Notes: generated by a model not told the origin, from the sequence alone. A stretch of DNA of 10,080 nucleotides from Flavobacteriaceae bacterium (GCA_030613745.1 JAUWLK010000078.1:1-10080); one strand, 5' to 3'; numbered from the stretch's first letter, positions 1-7,349 are shown. Numbers and translations: made by a program.

Positions 1-1052
1 GAACAGGTTTATATGAAAATGGTTCTTATCCCAGTAGCGCATCTTTTGGGAAAAGTGAAGCATTAAATTTCTTAAACTATGGATTTAAAAGTGGTTTTAC
101 TTACAAACTTACTGGTCGTCACATTTTTACTGTTAGTGCGGCTTATTTAACTAATCCTCCTACTTTACAAAATTCTTTTTCAAATATGCGTGAAAACAAT
201 GATGTGGTTATCGGTTTAACCGATGAAAAAGTTACTTCTTTTGATGTTAGTTACAATTTAAGACATCCTAAAATTAAAGCTAAAATTTCAGGATATTGGA
301 TAAAATTAGAAGATCAAACAGATATCTCATTTTATTTTGCTGATGGTTTAACGGGAATTGAAAATCACGAAACCACAGCTTTTGTACAAGAAGTGCTAAC
401 AGATGTTGATAAACAAAATATTGGAGTAGAAATAGGTGTTGAAGTTCCAATATTCACAAATTTTAAATTAAAAGCTGTTGCAGCTATTGGGCAATCGGTT
501 TATACCAACAACCCTAATCTTTATATAACATCAGATGATTTTACAGAACCTATAAATTATGGAGAAGTTTCTTTAAAAAACTATTTTGTCTCTGGCGGTC
601 CACAACAAGCTTATTCATTTGGTTTTGAATATAGTAGTCCGAAATATTGGTGGTTTGGAGCTACTGGTAATTATTTTAATAATGCTTATGTAAATGTTGC
701 TCCTATCATGAGAACAAAAAACTTTTATACTGATGTTGATGGATTACCTTTTCATGATTATGATGAAGAAATCGCCAAAAAATTATTAAGTCAAGAAAAA
801 TTTAAACCCTACTATTTGGTAAATATAGTTGGTGGTAAATCGTGGAAACTTAAAAATTATTATGTCGGATTTTTTATTAATGTGAGCAATATATTGAATA
901 CAGAATATAAGACCGGAGGTTTTGAACAATCAAGAAATGCAAATTATAGAACATTGTTAGAAGATAAAAGTAGGGAAAAACCATTATTTGGTCCAAAATA
1001 TTGGTTTGGTTATGGTACGAGTTATTATACATCTGTGTATTTCAGATTTTAA
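1..1052 (+). CDS. TonB-dependent outer-membrane receptor, C-terminal part (5' end outside window)
   Basis: The reading frame that ends at the TAA at 1050-1052 is open to the left edge of the window (codons phased from base 3). The gene therefore starts upstream, and the ATG at 186 is internal. The visible 349 residues look like the distal half of a TonB-dependent receptor beta-barrel: alternating aromatic/polar strands, long polar loops, a stretch reading NPPTLQNSFSN, a late strand with VGFFINVSNILNTEYKTGG, and a final strand ending SVYFRF with a terminal Phe, the usual BAM recognition signature. Plug and TonB box are not in the window. The family imports large or scarce substrates across the outer membrane using TonB-ExbBD energy. 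The substrate cannot be read from this fragment. A DUF5689 lipoprotein gene follows after 12 nt and is very probably co-transcribed, suggesting a receptor/surface lipoprotein pair. Confidence 0.88.
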   Translation, partial: TGLYENGSYPSSASFGKSEALNFLNYGFKSGFTYKLTGRHIFTVSAAYLTNPPTLQNSFSNMRENNDVVIGLTDEKVTSFDVSYNLRHPKIKAKISGYWIKLEDQTDISFYFADGLTGIENHETTAFVQEVLTDVDKQNIGVEIGVEVPIFTNFKLKAVAAIGQSVYTNNPNLYITSDDFTEPINYGEVSLKNYFVSGGPQQAYSFGFEYSSPKYWWFGATGNYFNNAYVNVAPIMRTKNFYTDVDGLPFHDYDEEIAKKLLSQEKFKPYYLVNIVGGKSWKLKNYYVGFFINVSNILNTEYKTGGFEQSRNANYRTLLEDKSREKPLFGPKYWFGYGTSYYTSVYFRF

Positions 1053-1064
1053 AATTTATAATTT

Positions 1065-2441
1065 ATGAAAACAATTAATAAAAGTGTATTTGGATTTTTA
1101 TGTTTAAGTTTGATTTCCTGTGTAAAAACAGATGATTTTGAACTTCCTAAAATAGATATCGAAGAACCAAATATTTCTGTAAACTCTAATATTCTTGCAG
1201 TAAAAAACGCTTATGAACAATCAGGAGAAAAGATTTATACTTACGATGTTAATGATACTTCTATTATTGAAGGGTTTGTGATTTCAAGCGATGAAGCCAG
1301 TAATTTTTATAAAACTTTAATTATTCAAGATAGTTTTGAAAATCCTGATTCGGGAATAGAAATTTTAATAGATACCAGAGCGTATTTTACCAAGTTTAAT
1401 TTTGGTAGAAAGATATTTTTAAAAATGGCAGGTTTGAGTATTGTGAATAATGAAGGAAAATATAAAATAGGGTATATTTTATTAAATAAAGTAGTAGAAA
1501 TTCCAGAGTCTTTAATGGATGATTTTATCATCCGTTCAACGCAAACTGAAAATATAATTCCCAAATTAATAACTCTTGCTGATTATAACGATGAACTTAT
1601 TAATACATATGTTGAAATAAAAGATATTCAGTTTAAAAATAATGAAATTGGAAAAACTTTTGCTGGAGAGGAATTTGATGAATTTAATGGAGAAAGAATA
1701 ATGATACAATGTGAAAATCAAATAAGTACTATCTTAAGCACAAGTACTTTTTCTGATTTTAAATCGAATTTGTTATCCGCTAAAAAGGGAACATTAAGCG
1801 CTATTTTGACTAAAGATTTTTATGCAGAAAAATATGTTTTGGTATTAAATGATCTTTCAACTTTTGATTTTACAGAAAATGAAAGATGTGATCCAGAATT
1901 TTTAAACTGTGATTTTAATACTACAAACGGCTCTAAATTTATATTTTTTGAGAATTTTCAAGAAATTAAAAAAACAAAAGATTTGGAAGATTTAGGATGG
2001 ACAAATACAAATGTTTATTTAGGTAACGAAAAATTTAATAAACGATCAAGTCAAGGAAATGTTTCTATGCAAATCTCAGCTTATAATACCGATGAAAACC
2101 CATTAGAAGTTTGGTTGGTAACACCATCAATTAATTTAGATAATTCCAGTAATGAAATTTTAACTTTTGATACTAAGGCATCATATGACAATGGAACAAT
2201 ATTAACTGCTTGGATATCTACCGATTTTAATGAAGATGTTAAAGCAGCTACTTGGCAACAATTAGATGTAAAAATATCTGTTGGACCGGGAAATACATAT
2301 GTAAATGATTATATTTCTTCAGGTGAGATAAGTTTAGATTGTATTGAAGGAAATGTATTTATTGCTCTAAAATATTTAGGGGCTGATCAGGGAATTTCTA
2401 CCACTTATGATGTAGATAATTTTAAAATTATTGGTGATTAG
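1065..2441 (+). CDS. DUF5689 domain surface/periplasmic lipoprotein
   Basis: This is a predicted lipoprotein. The start MKTINKSVFGFLCLSLISC has a basic n-region, a hydrophobic core and a lipobox (LISC) with the acylated Cys at residue 19. Residues about 40-275 resemble the DUF5689 domain that commonly accompanies Bacteroidota TonB receptors (features such as an early stretch reading SIIEGFVISSDE and a long OB-like beta region). Residues from about 293 (FFENFQ) to the end resemble a choice-of-anchor-J/DUF5017-like beta-sandwich, with WLVTPSINL, LTFDTKAS and a closing YDVDNFKI motif. The residues after Cys19 are VKTDD. Acidic residues near this point are a known surface-export signal in the phylum, so surface display is possible but not proven. 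The gene lies 12 nt after the receptor and probably forms an operon with it. Its TAG stop overlaps the stop of the convergent nuclease gene. Binding function and ligand are unknown. Confidence 0.85.
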   Translation: MKTINKSVFGFLCLSLISCVKTDDFELPKIDIEEPNISVNSNILAVKNAYEQSGEKIYTYDVNDTSIIEGFVISSDEASNFYKTLIIQDSFENPDSGIEILIDTRAYFTKFNFGRKIFLKMAGLSIVNNEGKYKIGYILLNKVVEIPESLMDDFIIRSTQTENIIPKLITLADYNDELINTYVEIKDIQFKNNEIGKTFAGEEFDEFNGERIMIQCENQISTILSTSTFSDFKSNLLSAKKGTLSAILTKDFYAEKYVLVLNDLSTFDFTENERCDPEFLNCDFNTTNGSKFIFFENFQEIKKTKDLEDLGWTNTNVYLGNEKFNKRSSQGNVSMQISAYNTDENPLEVWLVTPSINLDNSSNEILTFDTKASYDNGTILTAWISTDFNEDVKAATWQQLDVKISVGPGNTYVNDYISSGEISLDCIEGNVFIALKYLGADQGISTTYDVDNFKIIGD

Positions 2442-3388
2442 AGTTTAACTATTTTTTGAAAATATGCCAATACAGGAAAATGATCACTAAAACCACCTTG
2501 ATGCCATTTCCCTATATAAGTCCGTTTTGGAGCACCTTTTCGTTTACCGGTTTTTTCTTGTAAAAATGATTCATCAAAAATTTCTACATTTTTATATTTT
2601 ACTTTATTTGAATCAGTAATTAAAAAATTATTACTTATAATTATTTGATCAAACATATACCATTTACCATGATGTTTGACTGAACCTTTCTTTTTTTCTT
2701 GAAAGTCTAACATTGGATTATAAAAATCATCGCTCATTAAATAGTTTTTTATACTATTACTGTTCGGCTCATCATTAAAATCTCCCATAATAATGATCTT
2801 TGGGTTATCATTTTCTTTATGAATATCTTTTATGATTTCTTGGACTAATTTTGCTGCCTTTAATCGCTTACTGTCTGAATTTTTTAATCCATTATTCCGA
2901 GAAGGCCAATGGTTTACAATAATATATATTTGCTCATTAAATAGTTTTCCTGATACTAATAAAACATCTCTGGTGTAATCTCTATTGTTTTCATTATCCG
3001 TTAAATATAAAACATAAGTATCAGAGTATATGAGCTCAAAATATTTTTTTTGATATAAAAAAGCAACATCAATTCCCCGTTCATCGGGTGAATCATAATG
3101 AACAAAATCATAATCAAATGGATGTAATTTTTCGGTGTTAATCAAATCGTCTAAACAATTTTTATTTTCAACTTCAGATACTCCTAAAAAAATGGGAGGT
3201 AAAGATGATTTTTTCAATCCGATCTTTGAAATTGCTTTACCTAAATTTTGAATTTTACGAAAATACCTATCTTCACTCCATTCTAATTTTCCTTCAGGAG
3301 TATAATCTATATCCAAAGTGTATTGATTATGTTGAAAATCAAAAAGATTTTCTAAATTATAAAAAGCAATACTAAATATATTTTGCAT
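2438..3388 (-). CDS. Endonuclease/exonuclease/phosphatase (EEP) family protein
   Basis: A 316-residue metal-dependent phosphodiesterase-fold protein. The EEP core motifs appear in order: FYNLENLFD (residues 9-17, Asn11), GVSEVEN with the metal-binding Glu72, RGIDVAFLY (104-112), NHWPSR with His160, MGDFNDEP with Asp203 and Asn205, MFDQI around 245-249, and FSDHFPV with the catalytic Asp302/His303. All key residues seem present, so it should be active as a nuclease or phosphatase. The N-terminus has no signal peptide, suggesting a cytoplasmic enzyme, unlike secreted EEP nucleases of the phylum. The gene is convergent with the DUF5689 lipoprotein gene (stops overlap by 3 bases) and divergent from hflX (82 bp apart). 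Relatives are often found near TonB receptor/DUF5689 pairs, which hints at nucleic-acid or phosphate use, but the substrate cannot be read from the sequence. Confidence 0.85.
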   Translation of the reverse strand: MQNIFSIAFYNLENLFDFQHNQYTLDIDYTPEGKLEWSEDRYFRKIQNLGKAISKIGLKKSSLPPIFLGVSEVENKNCLDDLINTEKLHPFDYDFVHYDSPDERGIDVAFLYQKKYFELIYSDTYVLYLTDNENNRDYTRDVLLVSGKLFNEQIYIIVNHWPSRNNGLKNSDSKRLKAAKLVQEIIKDIHKENDNPKIIIMGDFNDEPNSNSIKNYLMSDDFYNPMLDFQEKKKGSVKHHGKWYMFDQIIISNNFLITDSNKVKYKNVEIFDESFLQEKTGKRKGAPKRTYIGKWHQGGFSDHFPVLAYFQKIVKL

Positions 3389-3458
3389 AAAAAAGAATAA
3401 GATATTAAAGAACGAAAATAAAAAATATTAAGCTTATACCATAATAAAAAAAGGTATG

Positions 3459-3466
3459 TAAATTTG
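3459..3466 (+). promoter_or_regulatory. Bacteroidota -7 element upstream of hflX
   Basis: TAAATTTG matches the Bacteroidota -7 consensus TAnnTTTG. It ends only 4 nt before the hflX ATG at 3471, so transcription would begin at or next to the start codon. A matching TTTG about 20 nt upstream is not seen, so the call rests on the -7 element and its position. Confidence 0.45.
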
Positions 3467-3470
3467 TAAG

Positions 3471-4691
3471 ATGATAGAAAAAAGAAAAAAAGAAATTGAA
3501 AATGTTGTTTTAGTAGGTATTATAACAGGACAACAAAATGAAGAAAAATCTAAAGAGTATTTAGACGAGCTTGAATTTTTAACTTATACTGCTGGAGGTA
3601 AAGTGATTAAACGTTTTACACAGAAATTAGATTTTCCTAATCCTAAAACTTTTATTGGTAAAGGAAAATTAGATGAAATTAGAGCGTATATTGAAGAAAA
3701 CAATGTTCAAACTATCATATTTGATGATGAATTAAATCCTTCTCAGCTTAGAAACATTGAAAAAGTGGTTGAATGCAAAGTATTAGACAGAACAAATTTA
3801 ATTCTAGATATTTTTGCACAAAGAGCACAAACTTCTTATGCAAGAACTCAAGTTGAATTAGCCCAATGTCAATATTTATTACCTCGATTAACAAGAATGT
3901 GGACTCATTTAGAGAGACAAAAAGGAGGAATTGGATTACGTGGACCAGGTGAAACAGAAATTGAAACAGATAGAAGAATTATTAGAGATAAAATATCTTT
4001 ATTGAAAAAGAAATTAAAAGCCATTGATAAACAAATGGCAGTTCAGCGTAAAAATCGAGGAAAAATGGTTCGTGTTGCTCTAATTGGATATACCAATGTT
4101 GGAAAATCAACTTTGATGAATGTTATAAGCAAAAGTGATGTATTTGCTGAAAATAAGCTGTTTGCAACACTAGATACAACTGTAAGAAAAGTTGTAATTA
4201 AAAACATTCCTTTTTTATTAACGGATACGGTTGGTTTTATAAGAAAATTACCTACGCAATTGATAGAATCATTTAAGTCAACTTTAGATGAAGTTAGAGA
4301 GGCTGATTTATTATTACATGTTGTTGATATTTCACATTCAAATTTTGAAGACCATATTGATTCAGTTGATAAGATTATAGATGAAATAACTCCCGAAAAC
4401 GAAAAATCTGTAAAACCTACAATAATGGTTTTTAATAAAATTGACCAATATTCACATGAAATTATTGATGAAGATGATTTGGTAACCGAAAAAACTAAGG
4501 CACATTATACTTTAGATGAATGGGAAAAAACTTGGATGTCAAAAATGAATAATAATTGTGTATTTATATCGGCATTAAAAAAAGAAAATATAACTGAGTT
4601 TAAAAGCAAAGTTTTTGATGAAGTAAAAAAAATTCATATCACACGTTTTCCTTATAACGATTTTTTGTATCAAGAATATGAAGAAAAATAG
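3471..4691 (+). CDS. hflX: GTPase HflX, ribosome-associated
   Basis: HflX is a GTPase that binds the 50S subunit and splits or rescues stalled ribosomes under stress. The 406-residue protein has the full family layout: an N-terminal HflX domain (about 1-195) with AGGKVIKRFTQK and the FIGKGKLDEI motif, the hallmark GGIGLRGPGETEIETDRR at 152-169, and a charged helical linker. The G domain follows, with G1 GYTNVGKST (206-214), G2 around TLDTTVR (233-239), G3 DTVGF (252-256), G4 NKID (322-325) and G5 SALK (367-370). No key residue is missing. The ATG at 3471 is the only start that keeps the conserved N-terminal domain, and a -7 promoter element ends 4 nt before it. The gene is divergent from the EEP nuclease and converges on the CNNM gene with a 3-nt gap and no terminator hairpin. 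Confidence 0.97.
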   Translation: MIEKRKKEIENVVLVGIITGQQNEEKSKEYLDELEFLTYTAGGKVIKRFTQKLDFPNPKTFIGKGKLDEIRAYIEENNVQTIIFDDELNPSQLRNIEKVVECKVLDRTNLILDIFAQRAQTSYARTQVELAQCQYLLPRLTRMWTHLERQKGGIGLRGPGETEIETDRRIIRDKISLLKKKLKAIDKQMAVQRKNRGKMVRVALIGYTNVGKSTLMNVISKSDVFAENKLFATLDTTVRKVVIKNIPFLLTDTVGFIRKLPTQLIESFKSTLDEVREADLLLHVVDISHSNFEDHIDSVDKIIDEITPENEKSVKPTIMVFNKIDQYSHEIIDEDDLVTEKTKAHYTLDEWEKTWMSKMNNNCVFISALKKENITEFKSKVFDEVKKIHITRFPYNDFLYQEYEEK

Positions 4692-4694
4692 ATT

Positions 4695-5765
4695 TTATAC
4701 ATCTTCATTATCATCAATAATACCAAGTCTTTTTGCTCTGTTTTTCCACATTTTTCTAGCTAATTGTTGTAAATCTTCATGACTGTCGCTTTCATCTACA
4801 ATTTCAAGACCCAAAAGCGTTTCAATAATATCTTCTTGACTTACAATTCCACTTAGAGAACCAAATTCATCAACAACTAAAGCAATGTGTTCGTGTTTTT
4901 CAATTAAGGTATCAAAAAGAGGTTTTATAGGAGACTTTCTTTCGGTAATTAATATTTCTCTACTTATCGTTTTTAATGTATTATTACCGTTTCCATTAAT
5001 GATAGATTCTAATAATTGATCTTTTAAAAAATAACCTGTAATATTATCTGGAGAGGTTTCAAAAATGGGGATTCTTGAAAATTTTAAATTAGGATTTTCA
5101 TCATAAAAATTTTTAATTTTTGTATCTTCAGAAGAAGTTTTCATAACAGTTCTAGGAGTCATAATATCTTTTACTAAAATATTTTTGAAATCAATTAGGT
5201 TTTTAATCACTTTACTTTCTGATTCTTGAAAAACACCTTCTTCCTGAGCAATATCTGCCATGGCATGAAAATCTTCTCTACTAACATTTGTGTCATGATG
5301 ATTTTTACCAATGATTTTTGTTGTTAATTCTAGTAACCATAAAATTCCAGTAATTTTTAAAGGAAACATTAAAATTGTTATCGCTTTTGCAGAAAAATTT
5401 GACAATTGTTTCCAATAACTAGCCCCAATAGATTTGGGAATAATTTCTGATAAAATCAATATCAATAAAGTCATAATTGCAGATACAATACCCACAGCAT
5501 TATTACCTGATCCAAATGTTTTTTCAGCTTGAACACCAACCAAAATTGCACCAACAGTATGTGCAATGGTATTAACAGTTAATATGGATATCAAAGGCTT
5601 GTTAACGTCGTCTTTTAATTTTTTTAAAGTATCGGCGTATGCTTTTCCTTCATTTTTTTTAACCGCTATAAACGTTGGGGTTATACTTAATAAAACAGCT
5701 TCAAGTATTGAGCATAAAAAAGAAAATCCAATAGAAATTGAAGCGTATATAAATAATAGAGTCAT
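4695..5765 (-). CDS. CNNM/CorB-type transmembrane protein with CBS-domain pair
   Basis: This is an integral membrane protein of the CNNM (DUF21, formerly hemolysin C-like) family, members of which take part in Mg2+ efflux or other cation handling. Residues 1-150 form the DUF21 membrane domain, with hydrophobic segments near 3-27, 58-80, 91-112 and 128-147. Conserved motifs include SILEAVLLS (19-27), NTIAHTVGA (65-73) and SEIIPKSIGA (106-115). A linker leads to a Bateman module: a first CBS domain from about DIMTPRTVM (200) and a second ending at VVDEFGSLSGIVSQEDI (297-313), which usually bind adenine nucleotides. At 356 residues it lacks the C-terminal CorC_HlyC domain of longer homologues, as is common in flavobacterial members. 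A strong terminator lies just upstream, yet no TAnnTTTG element is evident in the 79 nt to the next gene, so its promoter is unclear. Confidence 0.9.
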   Translation of the reverse strand: MTLLFIYASISIGFSFLCSILEAVLLSITPTFIAVKKNEGKAYADTLKKLKDDVNKPLISILTVNTIAHTVGAILVGVQAEKTFGSGNNAVGIVSAIMTLLILILSEIIPKSIGASYWKQLSNFSAKAITILMFPLKITGILWLLELTTKIIGKNHHDTNVSREDFHAMADIAQEEGVFQESESKVIKNLIDFKNILVKDIMTPRTVMKTSSEDTKIKNFYDENPNLKFSRIPIFETSPDNITGYFLKDQLLESIINGNGNNTLKTISREILITERKSPIKPLFDTLIEKHEHIALVVDEFGSLSGIVSQEDIIETLLGLEIVDESDSHEDLQQLARKMWKNRAKRLGIIDDNEDV

Positions 5766-5791
5766 GACAAGTTGATTTTTAGCTAATTTAT

Positions 5792-5828
5792 AAAAAAAAA
5801 GCTTCCTAATTTAAGGAAGCTTTTTTTT
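5792..5828 (-). terminator. Intrinsic terminator after the DUF3078 gene
   Basis: The arms GCTTCCT (5801-5807) and AGGAAGC (5814-5820) enclose a 6-nt loop and are flanked by nine A on the left and eight T on the right. The hairpin is therefore followed by a U-tract on either strand. It lies 16 nt after the stop of the DUF3078 gene and 26 nt before the CNNM start, so its main use is to end the minus-strand DUF3078 transcript. Partial read-through may feed the CNNM gene. Confidence 0.88.
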
Positions 5829-5844
5829 ACTGATTAATACTTAA

Positions 5845-6768
5845 TTACTCTAAAGTATAACTTAAACCAAATAACCAGTATGATTGTAATTTATTATCAA
5901 TATTATCAAATGTTGCATCTGGATCTGTATCTAATGCATAATTTAGGGCTTCTTGCTTATTTTTTCTTAATCCTAAATCAAATCCAACACCTATACCTTT
6001 CCAAAAGGTATAACTTAAAGAGTTAGTCCAATTCCAGTTTGAATAATCTGAACTTTTATAACTTTGAAATATTGAAAGATTTGTTTTAAAGTTTATATCA
6101 TAGATTTTTTTTGTATAATCTGCAACTATTTTAGCACCTAATGATGATTCATAAATGCTATCTCCACTACTAAATACAAAGTTATAATTCAATGGGTGAA
6201 TTACTACTACCAAATCTTTAATTGGCGTCCAAGTTGCACCTATTCCAAGGTCAAGATAACCAGGGTCATTAAAATTGTTTACTAGTGATGAACGATATTC
6301 TCCTAATGCTGATAGAGCAAATTTATCATTAAGCTTATATCCATACAGCGAAGAAATATTAAAAACATCAGTTGCTACTTCATATTTATCACTATCAGTA
6401 TCATCATCTTTATCATCAAATTTAATCCAACTTAAATTAATATTTGCAGCATTTTTCCAAAAAAACTTATCTCTATCAAGACTGGCAATAGCATTTATAT
6501 TAATCCCGAAGTTTCCTACAGAAGAGTTAGGTGTTTCTTTTGAATACCATTCATTAAAACCAGAAAAACTTCCTCCAATTGTACCAAATGCTCGTATTTT
6601 CCATCCTGGAAAGGCATCAATTTCACCCTGTAAAACATCTACTTTTTTTTGGAGTGCAGCTATCGAATCTTTTTTTACTCCCTGTTTAGTTTTTAACTCT
6701 TCTTTAGTTTGAGCATTCATTAATGTTAACCCAAACACCAATATAATTATTAATACTAGTTTTTTCAT
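5845..6768 (-). CDS. DUF3078 family outer-membrane beta-barrel protein
   Basis: A 307-residue exported protein of the DUF3078 family, common in Flavobacteriia and of unknown role. Residues 1-19 are a clear Sec signal peptide (MKKLVLIIILVFGLTLMNA) with probable cleavage near residue 19. Residues about 21-52 are a short charged coiled-coil (repeated K/E with regularly spaced Leu, Val and Ile) that would sit in the periplasm. From PGWKIRAFGTIGGSFSGFNEW (about 54) to the end, the protein alternates aromatic and polar residues in strands typical of a small outer-membrane barrel, for example NWTNSLSYTFWKGIGVGFDLGL. It ends GLSYTLE, so the usual terminal aromatic residue is not at the last position. 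A -7 promoter element lies about 30 nt upstream of the start, and a strong terminator follows. In related genomes this family is often near DUF2480 and SUF genes (from memory). Here a variable patch separates them. Confidence 0.83.
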   Translation of the reverse strand: MKKLVLIIILVFGLTLMNAQTKEELKTKQGVKKDSIAALQKKVDVLQGEIDAFPGWKIRAFGTIGGSFSGFNEWYSKETPNSSVGNFGININAIASLDRDKFFWKNAANINLSWIKFDDKDDDTDSDKYEVATDVFNISSLYGYKLNDKFALSALGEYRSSLVNNFNDPGYLDLGIGATWTPIKDLVVVIHPLNYNFVFSSGDSIYESSLGAKIVADYTKKIYDINFKTNLSIFQSYKSSDYSNWNWTNSLSYTFWKGIGVGFDLGLRKNKQEALNYALDTDPDATFDNIDNKLQSYWLFGLSYTLE

Positions 6769-6797
6769 TTTATTATATATTTCATTTTAAGTGGGCG

Positions 6798-6829
6798 CAA
6801 AAATACAAATATTATAATATATTTACACA
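6798..6829 (-). promoter_or_regulatory. Predicted promoter of the DUF3078 gene
   Basis: On the minus strand, TATTTTTG (6805-6798) matches TAnnTTTG. TGTG (6829-6826) is placed 20 nt upstream, one mismatch from the -33 TTTG. Transcription would start near 6794 and give a leader of about 26 nt to the ATG at 6768. Confidence 0.5.
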
Positions 6830-6833
6830 TACA

Positions 6834-6870
6834 TTTTGATGCTTATTGATTAATAAAGTAAGCATTAAAA
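6834..6870. repeat. Long inverted repeat between the pseudogene and the DUF3078 promoter
   Basis: The arms TTTTGATGCTTA (6834-6845) and TAAGCATTAAAA (6859-6870) pair over 12 positions with one G-T wobble and leave a 13-nt AT-rich loop. No U-tract follows on either strand, so it is a poor classical intrinsic terminator. It sits directly upstream of the DUF3078 -33 region and just after the stop of the decayed copy. It could be a terminator of the small-gene transcript, an operator, or a boundary of the variable patch. Confidence 0.5.
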
Positions 6871-6892
6871 GATCAAAAATTTTTAATAGATT

Positions 6893-7046
6893 TTATTTCT
6901 TTAGTAGATTTTTTATAAGTTTACTTTTATCCAAATATTGTGCGGTTTCGGTATAACCGTTCTCGAGGGCATCACTTTCTATTAAATTGTAATAGAAGCC
7001 ATTTCAATTGATTCAGAGGTAATTCTAAAAGTTTTTCAATAAAGAT
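6893..7046 (-). pseudogene. Decayed, frameshifted copy of the adjacent 71-residue gene
   Basis: Reading on from the stop of the neighbouring small gene, in the same phase, gives IEKLLELPLNQLKWLL. This aligns with VLQLPSEQLEWLLS at residues 8-21 of that gene. After this the frame shifts: another frame gives NLIESDALENGYTETAQYL then DKSKLIKNLLKK and a TAA at 6895-6893, matching the C-terminal part of the intact protein (IES..AIEKG...LLDSDDLEEYFKN). Between the Trp codon and the Glu-Ser codons the intact gene has 78 nt but this copy only 19, a net loss of about 59 nt that is not a multiple of three. It also lacks a start codon. The segment encoding the C-terminal part contains patches such as ccgttctcgagggc that are richer in GC than the surroundings. 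It is therefore a broken tandem paralogue, or the remains of a second repeat of a once longer protein. Confidence 0.75.
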
Positions 7047-7262
7047 TTAGTTTTTAAAATATTCTTCTAAATCATCAGAATCTAATAAAATTCCAATATC
7101 TAAAAATCCTTTTTCAATTGCTTTGCTTTCAATTGCACTAATTAAGTCTTTCACATTTATAGTCTCATAATAAAAAGCGGTTTTAAACAATTTTTTAACT
7201 GATAAAAGCCACTCTAATTGTTCAGATGGCAATTGTAAAACTTGACTATTTACGGTTTTCAT
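7047..7262 (-). CDS. Small hypothetical protein (71 aa), intact member of a local tandem pair
   Basis: I do not recognise this family. The 71-residue product begins MKTVNSQVLQLPSEQLEWLL. It has a likely helix at 13-32, an aromatic stretch AFYY at 29-32, a second helical stretch about 37-53 (VKDLISAIESKAIEKG), and an acidic end (LLDSDDLEEYFKN). There is no signal peptide, membrane segment, Cys motif or obvious nucleic-acid binding motif. The tone is that of a small cytosolic helical protein. That it is a real gene is supported by the degenerate homologous copy immediately downstream, by a consensus promoter about 90 nt upstream, and by a start codon that follows an AT-rich leader. A terminator-like hairpin lies in that leader. 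Small size and duplication recall antitoxin-like or defence-associated genes, but no partner toxin is visible. Confidence 0.6.
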   Translation of the reverse strand: MKTVNSQVLQLPSEQLEWLLSVKKLFKTAFYYETINVKDLISAIESKAIEKGFLDIGILLDSDDLEEYFKN

Positions 7263-7277
7263 AGGAATTTATTAAAT

Positions 7278-7314
7278 AAAAAATACCTGAATGATTGTTA
7301 AATAATCATTCAGG
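7278..7314 (-). terminator. Terminator-like hairpin in the leader of the 71-residue gene
   Basis: Perfect 11-bp arms CCTGAATGATT (7286-7296) and AATCATTCAGG (7304-7314) enclose a 7-nt loop. On the minus strand they are followed by TA and six T (7283-7278), the form of an intrinsic terminator. It lies 15 nt before the ATG at 7262 and about 32 nt after the predicted transcription start, so it may attenuate this gene. Alternatively it ends transcripts coming from the right. Confidence 0.75.
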
Positions 7315-7349
7315 CAAACAACTAACTCAAAATACTGTTAAGGGGATTA

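Noticed and set aside
186..1052. A stand-alone 288-residue gene starting at the ATG at 186
   Set aside because: The frame is open to base 3 with barrel-like sequence before that ATG, so it is the internal part of a receptor gene that starts outside the window.
1325..1564. Minus-strand ORF of 79 codons
   Set aside because: It lies wholly inside the DUF5689 lipoprotein gene and its product is low-complexity hydrophobic sequence with no family look.
3413..3420. Possible -7 element (TATTTTCG on the minus strand) for the EEP nuclease gene
   Set aside because: It has one mismatch in a key position and no -33 box at the right distance, and such matches are frequent in this AT-rich DNA.
3436..3457. 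ATACC/GGTAT inverted pair between the nuclease and hflX genes
   Set aside because: Only 5 bp with a 12-nt A-rich spacer, within chance expectation.
5566..5775. Plus-strand ORF of 69 codons
   Set aside because: It is the antisense of the membrane domain of the CNNM gene, and its composition mirrors that gene.
6275..6712. Plus-strand ORF of 145 codons
   Set aside because: It is fully antisense to the DUF3078 gene, Ser/Leu-rich as expected from the reverse of that frame, and has no promoter or motif.
7047..7262. The 71-residue gene as an antitoxin of a toxin-antitoxin pair
   Set aside because: No toxin-like ORF lies next to it on either side and no DNA-binding fold is recognisable. Only its small size and duplication suggest it.
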